In this document: one piece after another, positions 19,611-28,432 of the stretch
How the letters are laid out: every line of letters begins with the position of its first letter
Numbering within the stretch: position 1 is the stretch's first letter
The notes under the pieces: generated by a model
What the model was told of the DNA's origin: nothing
The model's input: only the letters and a program-made list of their open reading frames with translations
Databases searched by the model: none
Program-made: the position numbers and the translations under genes
Assembly (NCBI RefSeq): GCF_000787815.1
Contig: NZ_BBPO01000022.1
Span: 3,907-67,906, forward strand
Source: Streptacidiphilus neutrinimicus
GTDB lineage: Bacteria > Actinomycetota > Actinomycetes > Streptomycetales > Streptomycetaceae
Direction: 5' to 3'
DNA: 64,000 nucleotides

Positions 19611-19724
19611 TCAGCCCTGGCGCTGCTTGTGGCGCAGGTTCTCGCAGATCACCATGACCCGGCCGTGACGGCGGATCACCTTGCACTTGTCGCAGATCTT
19701 CTTGACGCTCGGCTTGACCTTCAT
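19611..19724 (-). CDS. rpmJ: 50S ribosomal protein L36 (bL36), zinc-binding form
   Basis: A 37-codon gene lies between infA and rpsM. The sequence starts [19 protein letters not shown] and ends [10 protein letters not shown]. Cys11, Cys14, Cys27 and His32 form the zinc ribbon, so this is the C-plus form rather than the zinc-free paralogue used under zinc starvation. L36 helps fold 23S rRNA late in assembly. It ends at TGA 19611-19613. Confidence 0.96.
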   Translation of the reverse strand: MKVKPSVKKICDKCKVIRRHGRVMVICENLRHKQRQG

Positions 19725-19757
19725 CTGACTGTCAATCTCCGGGTCTGGATCTGCTGG

Positions 19758-19979
19758 TTACTTGTACCGGTAGACGATGCGACCACGGGTCAGGTCGTAC
19801 GGGCTGAGCTCGACGACGACCCGGTCGTCCGGGAGGATGCGGATGTAGTGCATGCGCATCTTGCCGCTGATGTGCGCGAGAACTTTGTGACCGTTCTGCA
19901 GTTCCACCTTGAACATCGCGTTCGGCAGAGACTCGATCACGGTGCCCTCGATCTCGATGGCGCCTTGCTTCTTGGCCAT
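19758..19979 (-). CDS. infA: translation initiation factor IF-1
   Basis: This 73-residue S1/OB-fold protein binds the 30S A site during initiation. [23 protein letters not shown] and [16 protein letters not shown] are IF-1 signatures and the length matches the family. It is first gene of its group after map; a -10 hexamer TAGACT lies about 130 bp upstream, next to the map stop. Confidence 0.98.
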   Translation of the reverse strand: MAKKQGAIEIEGTVIESLPNAMFKVELQNGHKVLAHISGKMRMHYIRILPDDRVVVELSPYDLTRGRIVYRYK

Positions 19980-20110
19980 AATCCTGCGGAATTCGCCTTC
20001 CGGAATCGACTACCGTAGTCGGCACTCACGCAGGGACCTGGACAGGTCCACCCTCAGCCCGGTATCGGGCGAGGACATGCGGAAGCAAGCTACGAGTGAG
20101 CCGACACAGC

Positions 20111-20116
20111 AGTCTA
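20111..20116 (-). promoter_or_regulatory. infA-rpmJ-rpsM promoter -10 element
   Basis: TAGACT on the minus strand fits TANNNT and lies about 132 bp before the infA start, just past the map stop codon (20142). The matching -35 would be TTCGCG, 18 nt upstream, which is weak. The placement fits a separate infA transcription unit. Confidence 0.5.
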
Positions 20117-20141
20117 CGTCAGTGGGCAAGTGAACGCGAAA

Positions 20142-20975
20142 TCAACCCAGCGGGTCGGGGGCGACGGTCACGCCCAGCTCGGCCAGCTTCGCCTTCCCGC
20201 CGTCGAAGGCGGTGAGGACGAACGGGCCCTCCTCCGTCAGCGCGACGGAGTGCTCCCAGTGCGAGGACCAGGTGCCGTCGTTGCTGACGACCGTCCACTC
20301 GTCCTTGAGCACGTGCGTCTTCGGGGTGCCGAGCGTGATCATCGGCTCGATGGCGACGCAGAAGCCGGGGACCAGCTTCATGCCGCGGCCACGCCGGCGG
20401 TCGACGTAGTTCAGCAGGTGCGGGTCCATGTGCATGGCGGAGCCGATGCCGTGGCCGCCGTAGTCCTCGACGATGCCGTACTTGCCGCGCGGCGGCAGCG
20501 GCTGGCGGCGGATGAAGGTCTCGATGCCGCGGCTGATGTCCGAGAGCCGGTTGTTCATTTTGACCTGGGCGATGCCGGCCCACATCGAGCCCTCGGTGGT
20601 CGCGCTCAGCGCGTGCAGCTCCGGCGCGTGGCCGCCGCCGACGAAGACGGTGACGGCGGCGTCGCCGTGCCAGCCGTCGACGATCGCGCCACAGTCGATG
20701 GAGATCATGTCGCCGTCGTTGAGCACCCGTTCGCCGGGGATGCCGTGGACCACCTCCTCGTTGACGGAGGCGCAGATCACACCGGTGAAGCCGTGGTAGC
20801 CGAGGAAGTTGGAGGTGGCACCGTGGCCCTCGATGACCTTCTTCGCGATGGCGTCGAGCTCACCGGTGGTCACCCCGGGAACGGCCGCCTCGCTCGCCGC
20901 CTTCAGCGCCTCGGCCACGATCAGCCCGGCCTCCCGCATCTTCGCGATCTGCTCGGGCGTCTTGATCTCAACCAT
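20142..20975 (-). CDS. map: methionine aminopeptidase, type I
   Basis: This 277-residue metalloprotease removes the initiator Met from nascent proteins. Metal ligands are visible in ISIDCGAIVDGWHGDAAVT (Asp and Asp), GGHGIG (His) and AIEPM (Glu), with YHGFTGVICASVNEEVVHGIP as the family signature. It lies downstream of secY-adk, a normal spc-operon tail, and a hairpin lies between adk and map. Many streptomycetes have additional map genes elsewhere. Confidence 0.97.
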   Translation of the reverse strand: MVEIKTPEQIAKMREAGLIVAEALKAASEAAVPGVTTGELDAIAKKVIEGHGATSNFLGYHGFTGVICASVNEEVVHGIPGERVLNDGDMISIDCGAIVDGWHGDAAVTVFVGGGHAPELHALSATTEGSMWAGIAQVKMNNRLSDISRGIETFIRRQPLPPRGKYGIVEDYGGHGIGSAMHMDPHLLNYVDRRRGRGMKLVPGFCVAIEPMITLGTPKTHVLKDEWTVVSNDGTWSSHWEHSVALTEEGPFVLTAFDGGKAKLAELGVTVAPDPLG

Positions 20976-21014
20976 GCACTCTTCCCGCTCTCCTCAACGT
21001 GTGACCACAACGCA

Positions 21015-21053
21015 CTGCGGCCGTGACATCCCTCCAGGGTGTCACGGCCGCAG
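21015..21053 (-). terminator. hairpin between adk and map
   Basis: A 14-bp stem (CTGCGGCCGTGACA at 21015-21028 against 21040-21053) with an 11-nt loop lies 31 bp past the adk stop and 40 bp before the map start. It has no T tract, so it may only partly terminate secY-adk transcription. Confidence 0.65.
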
Positions 21054-21083
21054 CCCAGGCATGAAACCGCCGGGAGAGGAACC

Positions 21084-21743
21084 TCAGTCGTTCGCGTTCT
21101 CCCGCAGCGCGGCGATCGCGCGCTCGGTGACCTCGTCGACCTTGCCGAGGGCGGAGATCGTGGTGACCAGCCCCTGCTTGGCGTAGTACTCGATGATCGG
21201 CTCGGTCTCCGTGTGGTAGACCTCGAGCCGGGTGCGCACGGTCTCCTCGCTGTCGTCCGAGCGCTGGTACAGCTCACCGCCGCAGATGTCGCAGACGCCC
21301 TCGACCGCCGGCGGGTTGTACAGCACGTGGAAGATGTGGCCGCTGTCATTGCGGCACAGGCGGCGGCCGGCGATGCGCCGGACCACCTCGTCCTCGGGAA
21401 CCTCCAGGTCCAGCACGCCGTCGAGGGCGATGCCGAACTCCGCGAGGATCTCGTCCAGCGCGACGGCCTGCGCGGTGTTGCGCGGGAAGCCGTCCAGCAG
21501 GAATCCGTTGCCGGAGTCGTCGTGCCGGAGGCGGTCCTTCACCATCGCGATGGTGACCTCGTCGGGTACCAGCTTGCCCGTGTCCATGATGCTCTTCGCG
21601 AGGCGGCCGAGCTCGGTGCCCTGCGAGATGTTGGCGCGGAACAGGTCGCCGGTGGACACGTGCGGGATGGACAGGGTCTTGGCCAGCAGCGCGGCCTGAG
21701 TACCCTTCCCGGCCCCCGGGGGTCCGACGAGGACGATACGCAT
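21084..21743 (-). CDS. adk: adenylate kinase
   Basis: This 219-residue long-form adenylate kinase interconverts ATP + AMP and 2 ADP. The P-loop is GPPGAGKG near residues 7-14, and DGFPRN is the AMP-site motif. The long lid (residues about 125-165) holds Cys in RRLCRNDSGH and CDICGGELY, the zinc-type lid of Gram-positive relatives, with Asp/His replacing one Cys. ATG 21743 shares one base with the secY TGA, so the genes are translationally coupled. Confidence 0.98.
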   Translation of the reverse strand: MRIVLVGPPGAGKGTQAALLAKTLSIPHVSTGDLFRANISQGTELGRLAKSIMDTGKLVPDEVTIAMVKDRLRHDDSGNGFLLDGFPRNTAQAVALDEILAEFGIALDGVLDLEVPEDEVVRRIAGRRLCRNDSGHIFHVLYNPPAVEGVCDICGGELYQRSDDSEETVRTRLEVYHTETEPIIEYYAKQGLVTTISALGKVDEVTERAIAALRENAND

Positions 21744-23056
21744 CAGCGGAGGAACCCTTCGTAGTTGCGCTGCTGGAGCTGGCTCTCGATCTGCTTCACA
21801 GTTTCAAGGCCGACACCCACAACGATGAGGATGCTCGTGCCGCCGAACGGGAAGTTCTGCGACGCCGAGAACAGCCCGAGTGCGATCAGGGGCACCAGGG
21901 CGATGACGCCCAGGTAGAGCGAGCCCGGCCAGGTGATCCTGGTCAGCACATAGTTCAGGTATTCCGCCGTCGGGCGGCCGGCCCGGATGCCCGGGATGAA
22001 CCCACCATACTTCTTCATGTTGTCGGCGACTTCTTCGGGGTTGAAGGAGATCGCCACGTAGAAGAAGGCAAAGAAGACAATCAGGACGAAGTACAGAATC
22101 ATGTAGAGCGCGCTGTCACTGTTCTTCGCCAGGTTCTGCTCGATCCACTCTCCCCAGCCCTTCTGGGTGGAGCCGCTGAGCTGCACGACCAGCGCGGGGA
22201 TGTAGAGCAGCGAGCTCGCGAAGATGACAGGGATCACACCCGCCTGGTTCACCTTCAGCGGGATGTAGGTCGACGTCCCGCCGTAGGCACGCCGCCCGAT
22301 CATGCGCTTCGCGTACTGGACCGGGATCCGGCGCTGCGCCTGCTCGACGAAGACCACCAGGCCGACCATGCACAGGCCCATCGCGATGACGATGAAGAAG
22401 GTCAGCCAGCCCTTGCTCGCCTTGATGCTCCACAGCTGCGACGGGAACTGCGCCGCGACCGAGGTGAAGATGAGGATCGACATGCCGTTGCCGATGCCGC
22501 GGTCGGTGACGAGCTCACCCAGCCACATGATGACGGTGGTGCCGGCGGTCATCGTGATGACCATGGTGGCGACGGTGAAGACCGACTGGTTCGGGACGAC
22601 GGTGCTGCCGGGGCAGGCGTTGCCGAAGAGCGCGCCGTTCTGGGCGGTCGCGGAGATCGCGGTGGCCTGGAGCACCGCGAGGGCGATGGTCAGGTAGCGC
22701 GTGTACTGCGTGATCTTCGCCTGACCGGCCTGGCCCTCCTTCTTGAGGGCGTCGAGGCGCGGGATCACCACGGTCAGCAGCTGCAGGATGATGCTCGACG
22801 TGATGTACGGCATGATCCCGAGCGCGAAGACGGTGATCTGGAGCAGCGCGCCGCCGGAGAACAGGTTCACCAGGCCGAGCAGCTGGTTGCCGCCGCCCTT
22901 CTGCATACCGGTGATGCACTGCTGCACGCCCGCGTAGTTCACGCCCGGCACAGGGATGTGCGCGCCCATCCGGAACACGACCATGATGCCCAGCGTGAAC
23001 AGCAGCTTCTTGCGCAGGTCGGGCGTCTTGAACGCCCGGGCGAACGCGGTGAGCAC
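21743..23056 (-). CDS. secY: preprotein translocase subunit SecY
   Basis: This 437-residue protein has ten membrane segments and forms the Sec channel together with SecE, encoded at 57010. The N-terminus MLTAFARAFKTPDLRKKLLFTLG, GMGNGMSIL-like GIGNGMSILIF and the cytoplasmic loop VQYAKRMIGRRAYGGTSTYIPL are SecY motifs. GTG 23056 has GGAGG upstream. In most bacteria secY directly follows rplO; here a plus-strand glycosyltransferase gene and about 0.84 kb lie between them, so secY must use its own promoter. Confidence 0.98.
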   Translation of the reverse strand: MLTAFARAFKTPDLRKKLLFTLGIMVVFRMGAHIPVPGVNYAGVQQCITGMQKGGGNQLLGLVNLFSGGALLQITVFALGIMPYITSSIILQLLTVVIPRLDALKKEGQAGQAKITQYTRYLTIALAVLQATAISATAQNGALFGNACPGSTVVPNQSVFTVATMVITMTAGTTVIMWLGELVTDRGIGNGMSILIFTSVAAQFPSQLWSIKASKGWLTFFIVIAMGLCMVGLVVFVEQAQRRIPVQYAKRMIGRRAYGGTSTYIPLKVNQAGVIPVIFASSLLYIPALVVQLSGSTQKGWGEWIEQNLAKNSDSALYMILYFVLIVFFAFFYVAISFNPEEVADNMKKYGGFIPGIRAGRPTAEYLNYVLTRITWPGSLYLGVIALVPLIALGLFSASQNFPFGGTSILIVVGVGLETVKQIESQLQQRNYEGFLR

Positions 23057-23164
23057 GGGGCCTCCTGCTGCTCCCGGCCGACTGAGGCGGGGAGGGACGG
23101 TGGATCAGGGGGGCGCCGTCTGAGTGGCACCGCCGGGTTGCGGCTTGTACCGAGACGGGTGGCC

Positions 23165-23193
23165 AACCTACAAGTGGACTCCACGGACTCTAA
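23165..23193 (-). promoter_or_regulatory. candidate secY-adk-map promoter
   Basis: TTAGAG (23188-23193) and TAGGTT (23165-23170) on the minus strand are separated by 17 nt. The -35 is poor but the -10 is good. Transcription would start near 23158, leaving a leader of about 100 nt before the secY GTG. Confidence 0.4.
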
Positions 23194-23496
23194 CAGTGCT
23201 CGCCCCCCCAACTGAAGTGCGCTGTCCCCGATCAAGCCGAAAGAGTCGCTTCGGCAGCGGTGGCCGTCCGCGGACAACACGATGCGCACACTCATCAGCA
23301 TTCGGGCCGATCCCAGCAAATACGGACAAGATCATCAGGCTGCCCGCCCAATCATCCGGCCATCGGTATCGACCCCCTCCAATCGGAGGTCGCGCTCCCG
23401 CCCCCAGGAGGGTGTACGGAGCGATGAATTCATGGAAAATTTCGGAGTCGGCCATAGCGCCGAGCGGATCACCGAATTCCGATTCCCTGGACTGCG

Positions 23497-23649
23497 CTAT
23501 TTCTCCAGCCAGAGGGCGCGACCGGTGGCTTCCTCGGGCAGGACACCAAGTCCTGCGAAGGGCCGGCCGGGGTTGTCAGCACCGGCTTCGATGCCTCCAT
23601 CGAGCCCCAGCACAAAGCCGCGGCCACGGCGCTCGACAGCAATACTCAT
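23497..23649 (-). CDS. possible small ORF in the secY upstream region, unconfirmed
   Basis: A 50-codon frame reads MSIAVERRGRGFVLGLDGG and ends GRALWLEK-stop. The ATG at 23649 is preceded by GGGGGAGG only 2 nt away, too close for an ideal ribosome site; an upstream in-frame ATG (MGEAMSIAV) is alternative. About two thirds of third codon positions are G or C, below the >90% of neighbouring genes, so this may be a degraded or chance frame. I recognise no family. Confidence 0.2.
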   Translation of the reverse strand: MSIAVERRGRGFVLGLDGGIEAGADNPGRPFAGLGVLPEEATGRALWLEK

Positions 23650-23901
23650 GGCCTCCCCCATGGCCCGGCCCGACCGACCATGTCCGGGGCGGCCCGCAAA
23701 AGTATGTAGGTCATATACACATGCGGGCGATCCGATCGCTCCTGCCGGTTGGTGCATACTCAAAACAGCCATATCGGCCCTGCCCGGCCCCGGGGACTGC
23801 CGAGCTGCCTGCCGACTGCAGCACCGCGCCCCCTGTTGCCGCACCCCGTCGCCCAAGGGGACTTGTCCGATCTGTCCGACTGCCGGTGCCCCAAGGAGTA
23901 A

Positions 23902-25449
23902 TTGACCCGTGAATTGCCCATGAACAGCGGCTCGAGGCCCCCGCTGGCCCATCCCGGACTGGTAGACAGGACTCCATCCGGGGGACGGCCAATCGAACGA
24001 CCGAGGCTTCCTTTGCTGCTCCGCTCGCTCCGACGCACGCCTGTATGGCTGCCCCCGGCCGTGTTGGCGCTCCTGATGGGTTTCTGGCATCTCGGCCGCC
24101 CGCTGCTGTGGCGTGACGAACTGGCCACCTGGAGCGCGACCAGCCGGAGCCTCGGGCACGTCTGGGGTCTGCTCGGCAACGTCGACGCCGTCTCGGGCGC
24201 CTACTACATCTTCCTGCACGGCTGGACGGCCGTGTTCGGCGACTCGGCCGTCGCCCTGCGCACACCGAGCGTCCTCGCCGTCGGACTCGCCGCGGGCCTG
24301 ACGGCCGCGCTCGGCAAGCGCCTGTTCGGCGCCCGCGCGGGTCTCTGGGCGGGCCTGCTCTTCGCCCTCGTCCCGGCGGTGCTGCGGTACGCGCAGGAGG
24401 CGCGCTCCTACGGCATGGTCACCGCGGCCGCCGTGCTGGCCACCTGGCAGCTGGTCCGCGTCCTCGACTGCAAGCCGGAGTGGTCGCGGCGCAGGATGCG
24501 GTTGGAGTGGCTCGGCTACGCGGGCGCTCTGGTCCTCACCGGCCTGCTGCACCTGGTCGCCCTGGCGGTGCTGGCCTCCCACCTGTGGCTGGTCTGGACG
24601 CGCCGCCGTCGCGCGTGGCGGGGCCTGCTGGCCGCGACCGTGCTCGCGCTCGCCGTGCTGTCGCCACTGCTGATCGCGGGCCGCGCGGAGTCCGGGCGGC
24701 AGATCAACTGGATCCAGCGGCCGAACCTGCTGGCCTTCCCCGGCATGGTCCACGACCTCACCTTCGCGTGGCCGGTCAGCATCGCGCTGCTGGTGCTGGC
24801 GCTCGTCGCCTGCACCTCCCGCGACGGGCTGCGCTTCCTGCCGGTGCCGTTCCTGCCGATCGTGGTGGTCTGGATCGCCTCCCAGGGGTCGAACTCCTAC
24901 TGGGTGGAGCGCTACCTGCTCTTCACGGTCCCGCTGTGGACCGTCCTGGCCGGGGCGGGCGCCGAGCGGCTGCCGCGCGGGCGCTGGGCCGCGCCGGTCG
25001 CCGTCGTCGTGGTCGCGGCACTGGGGTTCACCAGCCTGAAGGACCAGAGCGGCCCGTGGTCCCACACCGGCACCGACTGGCGCACGGCGGCCCGGACCAT
25101 CTCCACCGGCTTCCGGCCCGGCGACGCGATGGTCCCGGAACGGGGCGGCGCGTCGGTCTACATGCTCGACCTGGGCCTCGACTACTACCTCCCCGCGAAG
25201 GTCCACCCCAAGGACCTCTTCCTGGCGCGGACCGCGGTCGCCCGGGACGACCTCATGGCCACCGAGTGCGCGGTCCCGACGGCCTGCCTCGACGGGGCGC
25301 CGCGGCTCTGGGTGGTCACCTTCGGCCATGCCCGCGATCCCCTCGCCGGACTCCCCCAGCCCGAGCAGGCCGCCCTGCGGGCGCACTACACCGTCGTCGG
25401 CATCGACCACGTCAAGGGGCTGACCGTCGGGCTGCTGACCCTCTCCTGA
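23902..25449 (+). CDS. polytopic membrane glycosyltransferase (GT-C fold, GT39/ArnT-PMT-like)
   Basis: This 515-residue integral membrane protein has about nine to eleven hydrophobic segments. After the first segment, the extracellular loop contains LLWRDELATWSATSR, the Asp-Glu pair typical of GT-C enzymes that use polyprenyl-phosphate sugars (protein mannosyltransferases, ArnT relatives). Further cues are YAQEARSYGM, WVERYLLFTVPLW and a soluble C-terminal region. Donor and acceptor are unknown. TTG 23902 is chosen because AAGGAG lies 3 nt upstream; ATG 23920 is the alternative. It points against the spc operon, inserted between rplO and secY, and ends at a strong bidirectional terminator. 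Codon use is as GC-rich as the neighbours. Confidence 0.8.
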   Translation: MTRELPMNSGSRPPLAHPGLVDRTPSGGRPIERPRLPLLLRSLRRTPVWLPPAVLALLMGFWHLGRPLLWRDELATWSATSRSLGHVWGLLGNVDAVSGAYYIFLHGWTAVFGDSAVALRTPSVLAVGLAAGLTAALGKRLFGARAGLWAGLLFALVPAVLRYAQEARSYGMVTAAAVLATWQLVRVLDCKPEWSRRRMRLEWLGYAGALVLTGLLHLVALAVLASHLWLVWTRRRRAWRGLLAATVLALAVLSPLLIAGRAESGRQINWIQRPNLLAFPGMVHDLTFAWPVSIALLVLALVACTSRDGLRFLPVPFLPIVVVWIASQGSNSYWVERYLLFTVPLWTVLAGAGAERLPRGRWAAPVAVVVVAALGFTSLKDQSGPWSHTGTDWRTAARTISTGFRPGDAMVPERGGASVYMLDLGLDYYLPAKVHPKDLFLARTAVARDDLMATECAVPTACLDGAPRLWVVTFGHARDPLAGLPQPEQAALRAHYTVVGIDHVKGLTVGLLTLS

Positions 25450-25519
25450 ACGAGCGGCCGAGCAAGCGGGGCGGGCGAGTGGGTCGAGCAGCGGGTCCGG
25501 AGAGACCGCCGGAAACGCA

Positions 25520-25557
25520 TCGGGCCCGGCTCCCCCCGAGAGGGGAGCCGGGCCCGA
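25520..25557. terminator. bidirectional terminator between the glycosyltransferase gene and rplO
   Basis: A perfect 16-bp stem (TCGGGCCCGGCTCCCC at 25520-25535 against 25542-25557) with a 6-nt loop lies 15 bp past rplO and 70 bp past the opposing glycosyltransferase gene. It insulates the two convergent units. Confidence 0.85.
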
Positions 25558-25572
25558 GTGTCAGCGACGAGC

Positions 25573-26028
25573 TCAGATGAGCTCGGTCACCGTGCCGCCG
25601 GCGGCGGTGATCTTCTCAGCGGCGGAGCCGGAGACGGCGTCGACCGACACCTGCAGCGCCACGGAGATCTCGCCGGTGCCGAGCACCTTGACGAGCGCGT
25701 TCTTGCGAACCGCACCCTTCGCGACCAGGTCCTCGACCGTGACCTCGCCACCCTGCGGGTAGAGCGCGGCCAGCTTGTCGAGGTTGACGACCTGGAACTC
25801 GACGCGGAACGGGTTCTTGAAGCCCTTCAGCTTCGGCAGACGCATGTGGAGGGGCATCTGCCCACCCTCGAAGCGCTGCGGAACCTGGTAACGGGCCTTC
25901 GTGCCCTTGGTACCACGACCAGCGGTCTTACCCTTGGACGCCTCACCACGACCGACACGGGTCTTGGCGGTCTTGGCACCCGGGGCGGGACGCAGGTTGT
26001 GGATCTTCAGCGGGTTCTGCTCCGCCAT
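25573..26028 (-). CDS. rplO: 50S ribosomal protein L15 (uL15)
   Basis: This 151-residue protein begins [19 protein letters not shown] and carries [21 protein letters not shown] and a C-terminal L15e/L18e-like domain ([20 protein letters not shown]). It lies 1 bp after rpmD and here is the last gene of the spc run, because secY is displaced beyond the glycosyltransferase gene. A strong terminator follows directly. Confidence 0.98.
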   Translation of the reverse strand: MAEQNPLKIHNLRPAPGAKTAKTRVGRGEASKGKTAGRGTKGTKARYQVPQRFEGGQMPLHMRLPKLKGFKNPFRVEFQVVNLDKLAALYPQGGEVTVEDLVAKGAVRKNALVKVLGTGEISVALQVSVDAVSGSAAEKITAAGGTVTELI

Positions 26029-26029
26029 C

Positions 26030-26212
26030 TCAGTCCACCTCCTCGACCGTGACGAGGTGACGGACGGTCTGGGCCATCCCGCGGATCTCGGGACGGTCCT
26101 CCTTCACGACCACGTCGTGCATGCGCTTGAGACCAAGCGAACGCAGGGTGTCACGGTGGTTCTGCTTGCTACCGATGTAGGACTTGACCTGGGTGATCTT
26201 CAGGCGAGCCAT
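26030..26212 (-). CDS. rpmD: 50S ribosomal protein L30 (uL30)
   Basis: This 60-residue protein reads [21 protein letters not shown] then a [13 protein letters not shown] core, matching bacterial L30 in length and sequence. ATG 26212 shares one base with the rpsE TAA, so translation is coupled. The open frame continues upstream for 65 codons inside rpsE, but that part is not L30. Confidence 0.97.
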   Translation of the reverse strand: MARLKITQVKSYIGSKQNHRDTLRSLGLKRMHDVVVKEDRPEIRGMAQTVRHLVTVEEVD

Positions 26213-26835
26213 TACGCAGCCCCCTGCCCAGCGGCCCGGGCGCGCAGCAGCGCGGCCGGAGCGACGTCCTCCAGCGGCAGACCACGACGGGCGGCGATCT
26301 CCTCGGGGCGCGAAAGGCCCTTCAGCGCGGCCACGGTGGCGTGGACGATGTTGATCGCGTTGTCGGAGCCCAGGGACTTCGACAGGATGTCGTGAACGCC
26401 GGCGCACTCGAGCACGGCGCGCACCGGACCACCGGCGATAACGCCGGTACCCGGAGAAGCCGGCTTCAGCAGCACGACGCCCGCGGCCTTCTCACCCTGA
26501 ACCGGGTGGGGGATGGTGCCCTGGATACGGGGGACCTTGAAGAAGTGCTTCTTGGCCTCCTCCACACCCTTGGCGATGGCGGCCGGCACCTCCTTGGCCT
26601 TGCCGTAACCGACACCCACGGTGCCCTCGCCATCGCCCACCACGACCAGCGCGGTGAAGGAGAAGCGACGACCACCCTTGACAACCTTGGCGACACGGTT
26701 GATCGCTACGACGCGCTCGACGTAGGCGGTCTTCTCGACGACGGCGCCGCCGTCACGACCGTCACGCTTGCGGTCACGCCGCTCGCCACCGGTGCCGCCA
26801 CCGGCGCCGCTGCCGCGGCGCTGGGGTCCAGCCAT
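26212..26835 (-). CDS. rpsE: 30S ribosomal protein S5 (uS5)
   Basis: This 207-residue protein has a Gly/Arg-rich N-terminal extension (about residues 1-33) followed by the S5 double-stranded RNA-binding domain ([21 protein letters not shown]) and the C-terminal [28 protein letters not shown]-type domain. S5 acts in decoding fidelity and is the spectinomycin-contact protein; the loop [10 protein letters not shown] looks wild type. It lies in order rplR-rpsE-rpmD. Confidence 0.98.
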   Translation of the reverse strand: MAGPQRRGSGAGGGTGGERRDRKRDGRDGGAVVEKTAYVERVVAINRVAKVVKGGRRFSFTALVVVGDGEGTVGVGYGKAKEVPAAIAKGVEEAKKHFFKVPRIQGTIPHPVQGEKAAGVVLLKPASPGTGVIAGGPVRAVLECAGVHDILSKSLGSDNAINIVHATVAALKGLSRPEEIAARRGLPLEDVAPAALLRARAAGQGAA

Positions 26836-26880
26836 TGGATTACCTCTCTCGTTTACGTCCGTCAGCCTGTGGCGGGCGGG

Positions 26881-27264
26881 TCAGAAGTCCAGACCGGCCT
26901 CGCGGGCGGCGTCCGCCAGGGCCGCGATGCGGCCGGCGTACTGGTTGCCCGCGCGGTCGAAGACGACCTGCTCGATACCGGCAGCCTTGGCGCGCTCGGC
27001 GACCAGGGCTCCGACCTTCTTGGCCTGCTCGGTCTTGTCAGCCTCGTTGCCCTTGATGGACACGTCGAGGGTGGACGCCGAAACCAGGGTGTGGCCCGCG
27101 AGGTCGTCGATCACCTGCGCCACCATGTGGCGGTTGGACCGGGAGACCACGAGGCGCGGACGAACCGGAGTACCGGAGACGCGCTTGCGGACGCGGATGG
27201 CGCGGCGCTTGCGGGCGGCGGACTTGTAGCCGTTGCCCTTGCCGATCTTCACACCGACAGTCAT
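26881..27264 (-). CDS. rplR: 50S ribosomal protein L18 (uL18)
   Basis: This 127-residue 5S rRNA-binding protein begins [21 protein letters not shown] and contains [20 protein letters not shown] and a C-terminal [26 protein letters not shown]. It follows rplF by 3 bp. Confidence 0.98.
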   Translation of the reverse strand: MTVGVKIGKGNGYKSAARKRRAIRVRKRVSGTPVRPRLVVSRSNRHMVAQVIDDLAGHTLVSASTLDVSIKGNEADKTEQAKKVGALVAERAKAAGIEQVVFDRAGNQYAGRIAALADAAREAGLDF

Positions 27265-27267
27265 GGG

Positions 27268-27807
27268 TTACTTACCACTCTTTCCGACCTTGCGGCGGAT
27301 GACCTCGCCCGCGTACTTCACGCCCTTGGCCTTGTACGGGTCGGGCTTGCGCAGCTTGCGGATCTTCGCGGCGACCTCGCCGACCTTCTGCTTGTCGATG
27401 CCGTCCACGTGGAACTTGGTCGGCGACTCGACCACGAAGGAGATGCCCTCCGGGGCCGGGACCAGGATCGGGTGGCTGTAGCCGAGGGAGAACTCCATGT
27501 CGGAGCCCTTCGCCGCGACGCGGTAACCAACACCGCTGATCTCGAGCGACTTGCGGTAGCCCGCGGTCACGCCGGTGATCATGTTCGCCACCAGCGTGCG
27601 GGTCAGGCCGTGCAGGGCCTTCGACATGCGCTCGTCGTTCGGGCGGGAGACGACAACGGTGCCGTCCTCAGCCTTCGCGATCTCGATCGGCGCGGCGACG
27701 GAGTGGGTGAGGGTGCCCTTGGGGCCCTTCACCGAGACCGTCCGGCCATCGATGGTGACGTCCACGCCGGCGGGAACCGGGATGGGCAGCCGTCCAATGC
27801 GAGACAT
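27268..27807 (-). CDS. rplF: 50S ribosomal protein L6 (uL6)
   Basis: This 179-residue protein has the two L6 repeats: [21 protein letters not shown] at the start and the C-terminal [21 protein letters not shown] signature. It sits near the sarcin-ricin loop and the factor-binding site. It lies 23 bp downstream of rpsH in the spc order. Confidence 0.98.
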   Translation of the reverse strand: MSRIGRLPIPVPAGVDVTIDGRTVSVKGPKGTLTHSVAAPIEIAKAEDGTVVVSRPNDERMSKALHGLTRTLVANMITGVTAGYRKSLEISGVGYRVAAKGSDMEFSLGYSHPILVPAPEGISFVVESPTKFHVDGIDKQKVGEVAAKIRKLRKPDPYKAKGVKYAGEVIRRKVGKSGK

Positions 27808-27830
27808 TGCTGTACCTCCGTTTCCCTGAG

Positions 27831-28238
27831 TTACCAGACGTAGGCGAGGACTTCCCCACCCACGCCCTTCTTGGCGGCCTGCTGGCCGGTGAGCAGACCC
27901 GAGGACGTGGAGATGATCGCCACGCCCAGGCCGCCGAGCACCTTCGGCAGGTTGGTGGACTTTGCGTAGACCCGCAGGCCCGGCTTGGAGATGCGCTTGA
28001 TGCCCGCGATCGAGCGCTCACGGTTCGGGCCGAACTTGAGGTCGATGGTCAGCTTCTTGCCGACCTCGCCCTCGCTCGGGTCCTCGACCTTCCAGGAGGT
28101 GATGTAACCCTCCTGCTTGAGGATCTCCGCGATGTGAGTCTTGATCTTCGAGTGGGGCATCACGACGGAGTCGTGGTAGGCCGAGTTCGCGTTTCGCAGA
28201 CGCGTCAGCATGTCTGCGATCGGGTCGGTCATGGTCAT
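27831..28238 (-). CDS. rpsH: 30S ribosomal protein S8 (uS8)
   Basis: This 135-residue primary 16S rRNA-binding protein starts [22 protein letters not shown] and ends with the S8 signature [27 protein letters not shown]. In E. coli S8 is the autorepressor of the spc operon. ATG 28238 or 28232 are both possible. It is separated from rpsN by an unusual 199-bp spacer with hairpins, which could be a regulatory site. Confidence 0.98.
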   Translation of the reverse strand: MTMTDPIADMLTRLRNANSAYHDSVVMPHSKIKTHIAEILKQEGYITSWKVEDPSEGEVGKKLTIDLKFGPNRERSIAGIKRISKPGLRVYAKSTNLPKVLGGLGVAIISTSSGLLTGQQAAKKGVGGEVLAYVW

Positions 28239-28411
28239 GATGGCCTGTGGCCTCTCTCACCGTGGTTTCCGCGCGCCTCGTTTGCAGAAGGGGCACGGGA
28301 CCTACGGTGTAGTAAGACGAATTCGGGGCAGCACGGGCCCCGACCTCCCTAGGTTACAGGAGGCCGGGAGCCCGTCTGATCCGAGGTTGCTTACCTCTGA
28401 GTTCCTGACAG

Positions 28412-28432
28412 TCCTTCGGATCGTCCGAAGGA
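28412..28432 (-). terminator. hairpin directly after rpsN inside the spc operon
   Basis: A 9-bp stem (TCCTTCGGA at 28412-28420 against 28424-28432) with a TCG loop starts 6 bp past the rpsN stop. A second smaller hairpin (GAGGT, loop TGCTT, ACCTC) follows at 28383-28397. There is no T tract, so attenuation or mRNA processing is as likely as termination. Confidence 0.5.

Larger units (their letters stand above)
23057..23901. other. 845-bp intergenic region upstream of secY; mostly unassigned
   Basis: It holds the candidate secY promoter at its left end and the upstream region of the plus-strand glycosyltransferase at its right end. Between about 23240 and 23880 the base composition is visibly less GC-rich than the neighbours. 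A short minus-strand frame (23497-23649) and a dyad GTATGT-N5-ATATAC (23702-23718) are the only structures I could pick out. No tRNA, transposase fragment or inverted terminal repeat was recognised. Confidence 0.5.

Noticed and set aside
23497-25410. A 637-codon minus-strand frame opposite the glycosyltransferase gene
   Set aside because: The plus-strand frame has clear membrane segments and a GT-C Asp-Glu motif; the opposite frame is Arg/Gly/Glu/Pro low complexity. Only its last 50 codons lie outside the gene, and these are listed separately at low confidence.
23057-25572. Insertion sequence or integrative element between rplO and secY
   Set aside because: No transposase or integrase gene, terminal inverted repeats, target duplication or tRNA attachment site could be found; only a cargo-like gene is present.
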